The notes beneath the pieces are model-generated. The model worked only from the letters and a program-made list of their open reading frames with translations, was not told the DNA's origin and ran no database searches. A DNA stretch of 14,720 nt from JAZFYD01 sp036443405 (GTDB taxonomy: Bacteria > Planctomycetota > PLA2): assembly GCA_036443405.1 (NCBI GenBank), contig JAZFYD010000216.1, positions 1 through 14,720 on the forward strand, in the 5' to 3' direction. The position numbers and the translations under genes were made by a program. Positions 5,513 to 12,144 of the stretch are shown piece after piece (within the stretch, counting starts at the first letter, position 1; each line of letters opens with the position of its first letter).

Positions 5513-8254
5513 GTGGCCACGATTTGCCTGCTCTTGCTCCTTGCACCCCGCCCCACCGTGGAAGAGACGGAAGCCAAGGCCAACAAAGCACTTACGTCGG
5601 GCGATGTCGCAACGGCACTGTTGCATTTCGAGCAGGCGATCCGCCTCGCAAGCGACAATTCCACCAAGCTCCGGCTCCGTGACGCCTATCGCAAGGCCGG
5701 CTGGGCCGAGCCGCGCCCGATCGACCCGCGGGAGCAGCAGGCTCTGGACAACCACCAGCGCAACGAAAAGGCACGGGTTTGGCGGGCGGCCGCGGGACGG
5801 TTCTTGCGCGAAGGCAAGCGCCACGCGTGCATACTCGCGCGCCGTCAGGTCCGTGATCTTTTCGGCCCGAAATCCTCTCCGGCCCGAAACGAGGAGAAGC
5901 AGGTAGCCGCCGTGCTGCGCGAGTTGACCAAGCCGACCGAGGAGGACAACGCGCTTGCGGCCAAAGTGATCCGCACGTCGCGCACCGGCCAGCAGCTCTT
6001 GAAGAAGGCGAGGAGAAGCGCCAAACGCGAGCGCTACGGCGTCGTCGTCCGGCTATGCCAGGAACTCGAGTTCGGCGACTACAAGCAGGAATTGCAAAAC
6101 GAGGCCGTCGCGTTGCGCCGAGAGATCGAGGAGCGCGCAGCCGCCGCGGTCCCGAAAGAGGAACGCAAGGAGGTCGAGGAACTCGTTGCAGACGAACGGT
6201 TCAAGCGGCTCGCGGTCGTTTCGTCGCGCCATTTCCTGTTCCTGGGCCCGAAGAAATTCGTCGAGTCCATCCCGGCAACGCAACGAAACGAGCTCGACCT
6301 CGCCTACATCTTCCAGAGCGATCTCGCGTCGCAGCAGCTCACGCTCAACGGCGTGAGGATCGTCGTCTACTACCAGGAAACGTTCGATTTCGGCGGCGCC
6401 CTCGCGACGACGCCGGGCAAGCTCATCCGCGTGGGAAGCCGCGCCATCCGGCTGCCGGTTGCGGGGTTCCTCCACTATCACGAGCTCGGGCACTGTGTGC
6501 TCGGCAAGGGGTGGCTGCACCACGGCTTCACCGAGGGCCTCGCTGATTTCGCCGCCGGTTTCACCATGGACTGCCTGGGCCAGACCAATGCGGCGCGCCA
6601 GTTCATCACCGGCGCACGCGAACAGTTCGTCCGGTTTTATCTCGGCCGCGAGATGCACTATCACCAGATCCAGCCCTACCGTCCGGCGGCGGGTTTCCTC
6701 TTCAGCCTGCTGCCCGCCGGCGAAGCCCCGTATGACTGGCAACCGTACCGGCGCGTGTTCGAACGCATGCGCGAGGCGCAGTTCGGCCACTGGCCCGAGC
6801 GCGAGCATCAGCTCATGCGTTATTTTGGATACCTCCTGGCGACGGAGTACGGCCCGGGGATGCTCGAGAAGCTCGAGGCGTGGGGTTTCCCCGTCTCGCG
6901 CGAGGACTTCCGCGCGGTCGAGGCCGAGACGATCCGGGACAAGAACATCCTGCGTGTCGCCGAATCGGAGTTCGGCCAGGAGAACTGGAAGGAGGCCGAA
7001 CAGGGGTTCCGCGAGGTTCTGGCGGACGCCGGCATGGCGGCGATGCACTCCCGGGCGCGCCACGGTTTGTTGCGGCTCGCGCTGCGGGAGAAAAAGGACA
7101 AGGACACCGCACGCTTGCGCGCGGAACTCGGGATCGTGGATCGCTATCGCATCCTCGGACCGTTTCACGCGAAGGGCCGGACAGCGGATGTCGTGTTGCA
7201 ACCCGAAACCCGGCCGCCCGATTTCGAAAACGGCTTCGGCACCGCGATCTGGAAGAAGGCGAAGGTCGGCCCGACCGGCTACGTCGATCTCACGCGGCAG
7301 GGTTACGGCTACCCGGAGAACGCGTGCGCGTTTGCGGTCACCCACGCGCACGTCGCGGAGCCGACAAGCACGCGGATCTGGCTCGGCAGCGACGACGGCC
7401 ACCTGCTGCAGTTGAACGGCGCGCTGATCGACAAGCGCCCGAAGTCGCACCGGTTCCGCTGGGACGATCACTACTACGACGTGAAGTTCCGCGCGGGATG
7501 GAATCGGATCCTGCTCAAGGTGCACAACCGGCGCGGCCCGTGGGGTTTCATGATCCGACTGACCACGCCCCGCGGCAACGCGCTGACCGGGTTGGAACTG
7601 TCGAATGACGCGCAGTCGATCGACGGCGACGAGATCGCGCCGCAGGGGGGCACGGCGGAGCGCATCGTCGAGGAGGCGTTCAAGGGACTCCCGAGCCGCT
7701 GGATACAGACGGTCGGTAAGTGGGATACGCAGAACAGCCGCTTGCGCCCGCTCGGTACCGAGAAGCGCGGACTGTGGAACCGCTTCGTCGTGGATCCGGA
7801 CAAACCGGCAAGCGGCCCGGCCAACCTCATCTGGCTGCGGCACCCCGAACTGGTCGGCGCGAACGACCTGAGAGTCGCGCTGACCGTGGACGCGCGCACC
7901 GACAATCGGCTGCCGGCGCGGTTCGGCATCACGCTGGACGGCGAGCCCGGCCGCGATGTGCAGTCCGGACACACCCTCGTCTTTCGCGAACGCGACAAGA
8001 AGCTCATGTGCGAGTGGTATCGCTACGACCAGCTGCTGTACCTGCAGCCCGGGCTCGACGTGCCGCCGGCGAGCGCCTACCGCATCGTGATCCAACGCAT
8101 CGGGCGAAAGTGGTGGGTCACCGTGAACGGCCTGGCAGTTTTCGACCGGGTCGACGCGGCCAGGCTTCCGGCGTTTGCGTTCGGCCTCTCCGCCTGGGGC
8201 GCCGAGCCGTTGTTTTCCGCCGTCGGTGTCCACCGACTCGTGACTCCCGAGTAG
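5513..8254 (+). CDS. Exported multidomain protein: HELGH metallopeptidase-like domain, PA14-like and LamG-like modules
   Basis: A 913-aa protein starting at GTG. A short hydrophobic N terminus (residues 3-11) with no preceding Lys/Arg is a weak signal peptide. Residues about 16-60 look like a TPR unit (ALTSGDVATALLHFEQAI), and about 125-225 are charged and helical. HELGH at 323-327 with Glu341 in FTEGLADF matches the HExxH-plus-distal-Glu zinc site of gluzincins of the peptidase MA type. A second TPR-like stretch lies around 470-530. A PA14/beta-sandwich-like module (about 544-690) is marked by ILGPF (547-551), WLGSDDGH (623-630) and GWNRILLKVHN (662-672). The C terminus (about 725-913) resembles a LamG/DUF1080-type concanavalin fold. 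I infer a periplasmic or surface protein with possible zinc protease activity and a carbohydrate- or protein-binding tail; no substrate can be named. Confidence 0.85.
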   Translation: MATICLLLLLAPRPTVEETEAKANKALTSGDVATALLHFEQAIRLASDNSTKLRLRDAYRKAGWAEPRPIDPREQQALDNHQRNEKARVWRAAAGRFLREGKRHACILARRQVRDLFGPKSSPARNEEKQVAAVLRELTKPTEEDNALAAKVIRTSRTGQQLLKKARRSAKRERYGVVVRLCQELEFGDYKQELQNEAVALRREIEERAAAAVPKEERKEVEELVADERFKRLAVVSSRHFLFLGPKKFVESIPATQRNELDLAYIFQSDLASQQLTLNGVRIVVYYQETFDFGGALATTPGKLIRVGSRAIRLPVAGFLHYHELGHCVLGKGWLHHGFTEGLADFAAGFTMDCLGQTNAARQFITGAREQFVRFYLGREMHYHQIQPYRPAAGFLFSLLPAGEAPYDWQPYRRVFERMREAQFGHWPEREHQLMRYFGYLLATEYGPGMLEKLEAWGFPVSREDFRAVEAETIRDKNILRVAESEFGQENWKEAEQGFREVLADAGMAAMHSRARHGLLRLALREKKDKDTARLRAELGIVDRYRILGPFHAKGRTADVVLQPETRPPDFENGFGTAIWKKAKVGPTGYVDLTRQGYGYPENACAFAVTHAHVAEPTSTRIWLGSDDGHLLQLNGALIDKRPKSHRFRWDDHYYDVKFRAGWNRILLKVHNRRGPWGFMIRLTTPRGNALTGLELSNDAQSIDGDEIAPQGGTAERIVEEAFKGLPSRWIQTVGKWDTQNSRLRPLGTEKRGLWNRFVVDPDKPASGPANLIWLRHPELVGANDLRVALTVDARTDNRLPARFGITLDGEPGRDVQSGHTLVFRERDKKLMCEWYRYDQLLYLQPGLDVPPASAYRIVIQRIGRKWWVTVNGLAVFDRVDAARLPAFAFGLSAWGAEPLFSAVGVHRLVTPE

Positions 8255-8360
8255 GCGTCCCAGCTCGGCCCCGGCCTGCACCGGACTTCAATCGGAGCCT
8301 CGGCGCATGCTGCTCGGCTGGGGCGCGGCGCGCGATTCGTCTGGTATGTTCATCCGCTCG

Positions 8361-9794
8361 ATGAAGCACCGGCTCCTTTGCACCCTGATTTGCGCACCGC
8401 TGCTCGCAGCCTGTAGCGGCGAAACGCCGGCAGCGATTTCCACCCCGGCCGAAGAGCCCGTGGAGCGCGACGCGTTCCTGGACTTTGTGCCGGGCGAGAC
8501 CCCCATCACGGTGCGCGGGCCAAGTCCGTCCGCGCTGGACGCGAACCCGCACGCATTCGAGGCGCTCTTGAGAATGCTGGGACGCGCGGGCCGGGCCGAC
8601 GAGACGTTTTATGGCATCGCGTCCCACGAGGGACTGGCGGCCGATCGCGGCGCCGGGTTGGCGGTCACGCGAACGGGCTCCTGGGTGCGCTATCTGCCTG
8701 CGGAGAACAAGAGCACGATCGCGACGGCGGTCGGCTCACGGACCAGCTACCGCGAAGAAGGCTCGCTCATCCTTTTCTCCGACGGCGCGATGGGCGGCGG
8801 AACGGAAAAGGGCGAGGCGTTGCCGCGCGGCGACCTCGCGGTGCGGTTTCGATTCCATCCGCTGCTGGCGGCGTTGAGCCACCCCACGGATCAACTCGAG
8901 TTCGGAGTCGACGTTTCCACCGCCGGCTTCAAGTTCCACGGCCGGTTGAGGCCGGGCAAGAACTCACCAACGCGCGAAGCGATCGCGGCCGCACGCCCGA
9001 CAGACGGCGGCACGATCGAGATGCTGCCGGCGTGGCTCGGCCTGCGGGTCGAAACGACGCTGCCGCCGACGCTGTTCGCGGAATTCCTGGCCCACCGGCT
9101 CGCGCTGCACACGGGCATGGCGCCGGAGGACAAAACCGTCCTGATCCGTTTCATGCGCGAAGCGCTCACCGCGGTCGACACGGAAACGGGTTTCGCGTTC
9201 GGCATCGACTTCAAGGACGGGATGTTCTCGTTCGTCGCGACGGGGGAGATTGCCGAGGGCCCCCCGTCACGCGTGCTGCGCCGCTTGAGCGTCGCAGCAG
9301 CGTCCGAGTTCGGCGCGATGATCTTTCACCCGGAGGAGAGCGATGTGAAGGGCCTCCAGGGGTATTACGCGTGGGTAGCGGACGCGGAGCTCAGCCTCGA
9401 CAACCTGCCCGAGACCGCGTGGGAGATGGTTCGCGGCCTGGGAGATCGAAACACGGGCCTCCCGCTCGCATATGCCGAGCGCGGCGGCCGGTTCGTGGTG
9501 GCGGGCGGCCCGCGTGGCGACCGCTTGGCGGCGGCGGCGCTCAAGCGCATCGAGGGGAGCGGCAAACGCGGGAAGGCGGGCTGGGTGCTTCACAGCCTGC
9601 GCAAGAGCCACAAGGATTTCGTGCTGGGCGCGGTCGTGAACGGGCCCAGGCTGGCCGGGATGGCGCCGGGTGACCTGGCCGCGCTGCGACGCGTGTTCGG
9701 GGCGACCGCCGAGGCGTCGGCCCCCGCATTCGTGACGGTGGCCGGGTTCCGCGACGGCGAATCCCTCCTGCTAAAAGGCGAAGCGGGCTACTAG
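8361..9794 (+). CDS. Large lipoprotein of unknown function
   Basis: A 477-aa protein. I chose the ATG at 8361 because MKHRLLCTLICAPLLAAC gives a proper lipoprotein signal: basic n-region, hydrophobic core, lipobox LAAC with Cys18. Longer in-frame starts (8307, 8346) would spoil this signal; none has a good Shine-Dalgarno. After a short linker comes DFVPGETPITVRGPSPSALD, then mixed alpha/beta sequence with no motif I recognise. The pattern (an opening statement on a per-protein 'threshold', repeated strands with 'GxxxxAVTRTG', 'FAFGIDFKDGMFSFVATGEI' and 'GRFVVAGGPRGD') faintly recalls DUF3352-like secreted proteins of planctomycetes; this is only a suggestion. It follows the metallopeptidase-like gene by 106 nt on the same strand and may share its transcript. 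Confidence 0.75.
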   Translation: MKHRLLCTLICAPLLAACSGETPAAISTPAEEPVERDAFLDFVPGETPITVRGPSPSALDANPHAFEALLRMLGRAGRADETFYGIASHEGLAADRGAGLAVTRTGSWVRYLPAENKSTIATAVGSRTSYREEGSLILFSDGAMGGGTEKGEALPRGDLAVRFRFHPLLAALSHPTDQLEFGVDVSTAGFKFHGRLRPGKNSPTREAIAAARPTDGGTIEMLPAWLGLRVETTLPPTLFAEFLAHRLALHTGMAPEDKTVLIRFMREALTAVDTETGFAFGIDFKDGMFSFVATGEIAEGPPSRVLRRLSVAAASEFGAMIFHPEESDVKGLQGYYAWVADAELSLDNLPETAWEMVRGLGDRNTGLPLAYAERGGRFVVAGGPRGDRLAAAALKRIEGSGKRGKAGWVLHSLRKSHKDFVLGAVVNGPRLAGMAPGDLAALRRVFGATAEASAPAFVTVAGFRDGESLLLKGEAGY

Positions 9795-9805
9795 CCTCTC
9801 GTCAA

Positions 9806-9822
9806 TCCGTACTGGGCACGGA
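9806..9822. other. Small inverted repeat between convergent genes
   Basis: TCCGT (9806-9810) and ACGGA (9818-9822) could form a 5-bp stem in the 67-nt gap between the two convergent genes. There is no T-run, so I do not call it a terminator. Confidence 0.25.
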
Positions 9823-9829
9823 CCTAACG

Positions 9830-9876
9830 GGCCAGAACGAGCGGTCCCAGAACGAGGGTCCTCAGAAAGAGGGATC
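9830..9876. repeat. Three imperfect 14-15 bp tandem units at a gene end
   Basis: CAGAACGAGCGGTCC, CAGAACGAGGGTCC and TCAGAAAGAGGGATC follow one another. The last unit contains the stop codon and final residues (DPSF) of the minus-strand gene that ends at 9862, so the 3' end of that gene seems to lie inside a degenerate repeat. Confidence 0.45.
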
Positions 9877-10734
9877 ATCGTCGGGACCATCGACGCCGTC
9901 GGGCGCGCTGAAGTCGCCGGCGCCGAACCCGCCGGGGCCGCCGCCCTCCATGCCATCGATGCCGTCCATGCCATCGATGCCGTCGATCCCCGGGACGCTC
10001 CGCTGGAAATGTTCATCCACCCTGACGAAGTGCTCCTCGAACTTGTCCTCGATACCGAGAGCGCGGGAGAGCATTGCGTCGTAGATGGAGTACAGCGCGA
10101 GGAAGCAGTCCTCGAATCGGCCCATGAAATCGCGGGCTGCGATCGGGAAGGGATAACGCTGTTCGAAGATCGCGATCCAGCTCGGACGCTGCTCCTTGCT
10201 GGCCGCGATCATGCCCTTCAGGGGCAGCAGGCGGGGTGCCGCCGGCCCATCCACGCCGAGACGCACAAGCGTCATCAGCGCGTCGATCCTGTCCCGGTGC
10301 TGGTCGTACAGCTCTTCGAGGAGGCAAAGTTCCTCGTGCCGCCCGATGTGCAACTCGAGGCCGAGCCCCTCTTGATCGACGAAGAAGCTCAGATCGAAGT
10401 CGGGGACCTGTCGGCCCCGGCCGGACGAGTTGCGCAGGTTCGGGTAGCCCTCACCGCGAACTTCGTTGGGGCAAAAACGATAGAACGCGCAGCGGAGGTG
10501 CTCGGGCTGCCCATCCCGCGCCTTCGGCTCGCGCTTCATGCGCGAGAACGTGTGCGGATCCGTCTCGAGCACCTCGGAGACGTGATCGAGGCATCCGACG
10601 AGCAAAGTGCGGAGCTTCGGATGAATGTGTTTGCGAATCAGCCTGAACCGGAACTCGAGATCATCTTCGGTGAAGATGTCCTCGTAGTACTCCGGCAGGA
10701 CGATGTCGCGGTAGCGCTCATTTTCCATCGGCAT
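9862..10734 (-). CDS. Acidic protein of unknown function with Gly/Asp repeat tail
   Basis: A 290-aa protein with no signal peptide or membrane segment, so probably cytoplasmic. The first 235 residues are a soluble alpha/beta or helical domain rich in Arg, Glu and His (for example LRTLLVGCLDHVSEVL, CAFYRFCPNEV, DFDLSFFVDQEGLGLELHIGRHEELCLLEELY); I recognise no family. The last 50 residues are low-complexity: IDGIDGMDGIDGMEGGGPGG, then an acidic DGVDGPDDDPSF end, encoded by an 18-bp DNA repeat. The start at 10734 overlaps the end of the upstream lipoprotein gene by 17 nt (ATG at 10728 is an alternative with 11 nt overlap), so the two are almost certainly translated together. Confidence 0.72.
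   Translation of the reverse strand: MPMENERYRDIVLPEYYEDIFTEDDLEFRFRLIRKHIHPKLRTLLVGCLDHVSEVLETDPHTFSRMKREPKARDGQPEHLRCAFYRFCPNEVRGEGYPNLRNSSGRGRQVPDFDLSFFVDQEGLGLELHIGRHEELCLLEELYDQHRDRIDALMTLVRLGVDGPAAPRLLPLKGMIAASKEQRPSWIAIFEQRYPFPIAARDFMGRFEDCFLALYSIYDAMLSRALGIEDKFEEHFVRVDEHFQRSVPGIDGIDGMDGIDGMEGGGPGGFGAGDFSAPDGVDGPDDDPSF
9950..9985. repeat. Two tandem 18-bp units encoding the Gly-Ile-Asp/Met-Asp tail
   Basis: ATGCCATCGATGCCGTCC (9950-9967) is followed by ATGCCATCGATGCCGTCG (9968-9985), differing at the final base only. On the minus strand they encode repeated (I/M)DG triplets. Near-identity at the DNA level suggests recent slippage expansion. Confidence 0.85.
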
Positions 10735-11407
10735 CGGATTCTAACCATGTGTCCAGAGTCTGAACGTGTCCGGAGACAGCAACCGGTGTTCCGTCGCCGT
10801 CGACCCCGATCAGGAACCTGTGCCGTTTCTTGTCAAAAAGCACCAGTTCCAGCCGGAGATCCCCAGACTTCAATCGTTCCGTTCGGATCGGGAAGTCCAA
10901 AGAAATCACCGTTCGCGGTCCCAATATTTCCTCGCGGTTCTTGTTTGGCAACACGAGGAGCGCCCGCCGAACCTCATCGGGGAGCTCGATGGTCAGATCG
11001 ATGGCCGGTCGCACCGGGCACGCTTGCGGGACCACCGCGCTGACCACCGCCCCGCCGCCCTCGTAGAACACATAGCGCGTCCACGGTTTTTTGCCCGCAT
11101 CCGTTGCCCGAAGTTCGGCGTCGCCGCCAAACGGAAAGCGAACCCGCACCGCGCCGCTCGCATCCTTCCAGAGCGCCGACGCCGTCAAACCGTCGGCGGA
11201 ATGCACGATTTCCTCGAGACGCCCCGCGTCCACCGACAAACTCGCGAGTTTGCCGCCGGCGTGTCTTGTCAAACGCCGAAACTGCACTCTTATTCCATCG
11301 GCTTCGCGCGCCGCCGACGCGAGCACAGGGACCTGAGGAGTCGCACACGCCCCGGTCAACGCCACCGTCAAGACCGCGGCAGCCCAAGACACACCCCAAC
11401 GAGACAT
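10718..11407 (-). CDS. Small lipoprotein of unknown function
   Basis: A 229-aa protein from the ATG at 11407: MSRWGVSWAAAVLTVALTGAC is a lipoprotein signal with lipobox LTGAC (Cys21). The frame extends 16 codons further upstream, but that extension (MTDNGSRMTDN...) is a translation of the heptamer repeat at 11427-11454 and would bury the signal peptide, so I reject it. The mature part is beta-rich (IRVQFRRLTRHAGGKLASLSVD, GAVRVRFPFGGDAELRATD, TVISLDFPIRTERLKSGDLRLELVLFDKKRHRFLIGVDGDG) and unrecognised. Its stop lies inside the start of the 290-aa gene downstream. A surface-anchored lipoprotein paired with a cytoplasmic partner is an inference. Confidence 0.75.
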   Translation of the reverse strand: MSRWGVSWAAAVLTVALTGACATPQVPVLASAAREADGIRVQFRRLTRHAGGKLASLSVDAGRLEEIVHSADGLTASALWKDASGAVRVRFPFGGDAELRATDAGKKPWTRYVFYEGGGAVVSAVVPQACPVRPAIDLTIELPDEVRRALLVLPNKNREEILGPRTVISLDFPIRTERLKSGDLRLELVLFDKKRHRFLIGVDGDGTPVAVSGHVQTLDTWLESDADGK

Positions 11408-11426
11408 CGGGCGGCGCGTTCGGTTG

Positions 11427-11454
11427 TCCGTCATCCGTGATCCGTTATCGGTCA
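11427..11454. repeat. Four tandem 7-bp repeats
   Basis: TCCGTCA, TCCGTGA, TCCGTTA and TCGGTCA follow without a gap between two divergent genes. Consensus TCCGTNA. Units differ by one or two bases, so this is an aged microsatellite-like array. It lies about 20 nt upstream of the lipoprotein start and 50 nt upstream of the 57-aa gene. Confidence 0.8.
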
Positions 11455-11495
11455 TGCAAGCGACCGAAACACAAGCCCCCGAGGTTCAGGAGCAA

Positions 11496-11499
11496 GGAG
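11496..11499 (+). promoter_or_regulatory. Ribosome binding site of the 57-aa gene
   Basis: AAGGAGA is followed 5 nt after its GGAG by ATG at 11505. This decides the start over longer in-frame starts at 11424 and 11454, which would be read from the heptamer repeat. Confidence 0.6.
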
Positions 11500-11504
11500 A
11501 AGGA

Positions 11505-11678
11505 ATGAGCTCTCCGACGACGCGACGCGACATGATCGAGAATCTGCTCCGGTTGATTCGCGAGATCGACATGGAAACGGAGACGGGCATCCAGCTCGAA
11601 GCCCAACTCCTCACCGCCTACTCGCTGGTTGAAATCGAACGTCATCTCGCCGCCAAAAGCACGCCCACAAGCGACTGA
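11505..11678 (+). CDS. Small helical acidic protein of unknown function
   Basis: A 57-aa protein beginning MSSPTTRRDMIENLLRLIR. The middle is a probable amphipathic helix pair (DMIENLLRLIREIDMETETG, then IQLEAQLLTAYSLVEIERHL), which suggests a small oligomeric or adaptor protein. No family is recognised. The good Shine-Dalgarno and the non-random composition support a real gene; its short length leaves some doubt. Confidence 0.6.
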   Translation: MSSPTTRRDMIENLLRLIREIDMETETGIQLEAQLLTAYSLVEIERHLAAKSTPTSD

Positions 11679-11814
11679 CCCGACGCAAACCCCAAGCGGC
11701 CCGAAACCGAAAAAGAAAAGAACATCTCGGCGCGCAGAGCCGTGATTCGCAGGTCGCGCATCCGCGCGGAACAACCACATCGCGCCAAAACCGGCGTGGT
11801 TTTTCTATCCCGGC

Positions 11815-12078
11815 GTGCAGGTCGACGCGCGGCGCGAACACGAAGACGAGTTGCTGCGCGGCTATCACGATGCGCTCGGCCGACGCGACTACTCATTCGA
11901 TGAATTCCAGCGCGACGTGCGGCGCGCGCTGCAGGTCCTGTACGGCGCGCTGGTCAACGGCATCGCCCACATAGACCCAAAGAGCTGCCATCCGCGTCAG
12001 ACCGAGTGGATCGACAGCGCGCTCGGCGGACCGGTGTTCGCGGCGGTGCAGGATCACGCCCTCGACCGCGACTCTTGA
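11815..12078 (+). CDS. Doubtful 87-codon frame, possible remnant of a phosphotransferase-type gene
   Basis: The frame from GTG at 11815 encodes MQVDARREHEDELLRGYHDALGRRDYSFDEFQRDVRRALQVLYGALV. In-frame codons upstream to the TGA at 11743-11745 add FYPG and other residues but no ATG. The block 'FYPG...RREHEDELLRGYHDAL...YSFDEFQRDVRRA' recalls the C-terminal part of aminoglycoside-phosphotransferase/ecdysteroid-kinase-like proteins, whose usual length is 300 residues or more. No kinase catalytic part precedes it, and no Shine-Dalgarno precedes the GTG. It is either a decayed 3' fragment or a small gene of its own. If it is not a gene, the stretch 11679-12144 holds no gene apart from the glnA terminator. 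Confidence 0.35.
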   Translation: MQVDARREHEDELLRGYHDALGRRDYSFDEFQRDVRRALQVLYGALVNGIAHIDPKSCHPRQTEWIDSALGGPVFAAVQDHALDRDS

Positions 12079-12096
12079 ACGACCCGACCGCGCACG

Positions 12097-12130
12097 AAAA
12101 AAAGCGGCGAGCCGAAACCCGCCGCCTTTT
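12097..12130 (-). terminator. Strong intrinsic terminator of the glnB-glnA operon, usable in both directions
   Basis: On the minus strand GCGGCG (complement of 12120-12125) pairs with CGCCGC (complement of 12104-12109) and is followed by a run of seven T (complement of 12097-12103). It lies 15 nt past the glnA stop. On the plus strand the same stem is followed by TTTT, so it may also stop transcripts from the left. Confidence 0.85.
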
Positions 12131-12144
12131 GTGCCGGATGGAAA

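Noticed and set aside
6053..8281. Long minus-strand open frame of 742 codons opposite the 913-aa gene
   Set aside because: Its translation is Arg/Asp/Glu/Leu-rich shadow sequence typical of the antisense of GC-rich genes, whereas the plus strand shows clear motifs (HELGH, SDDGH, GWNRILL).
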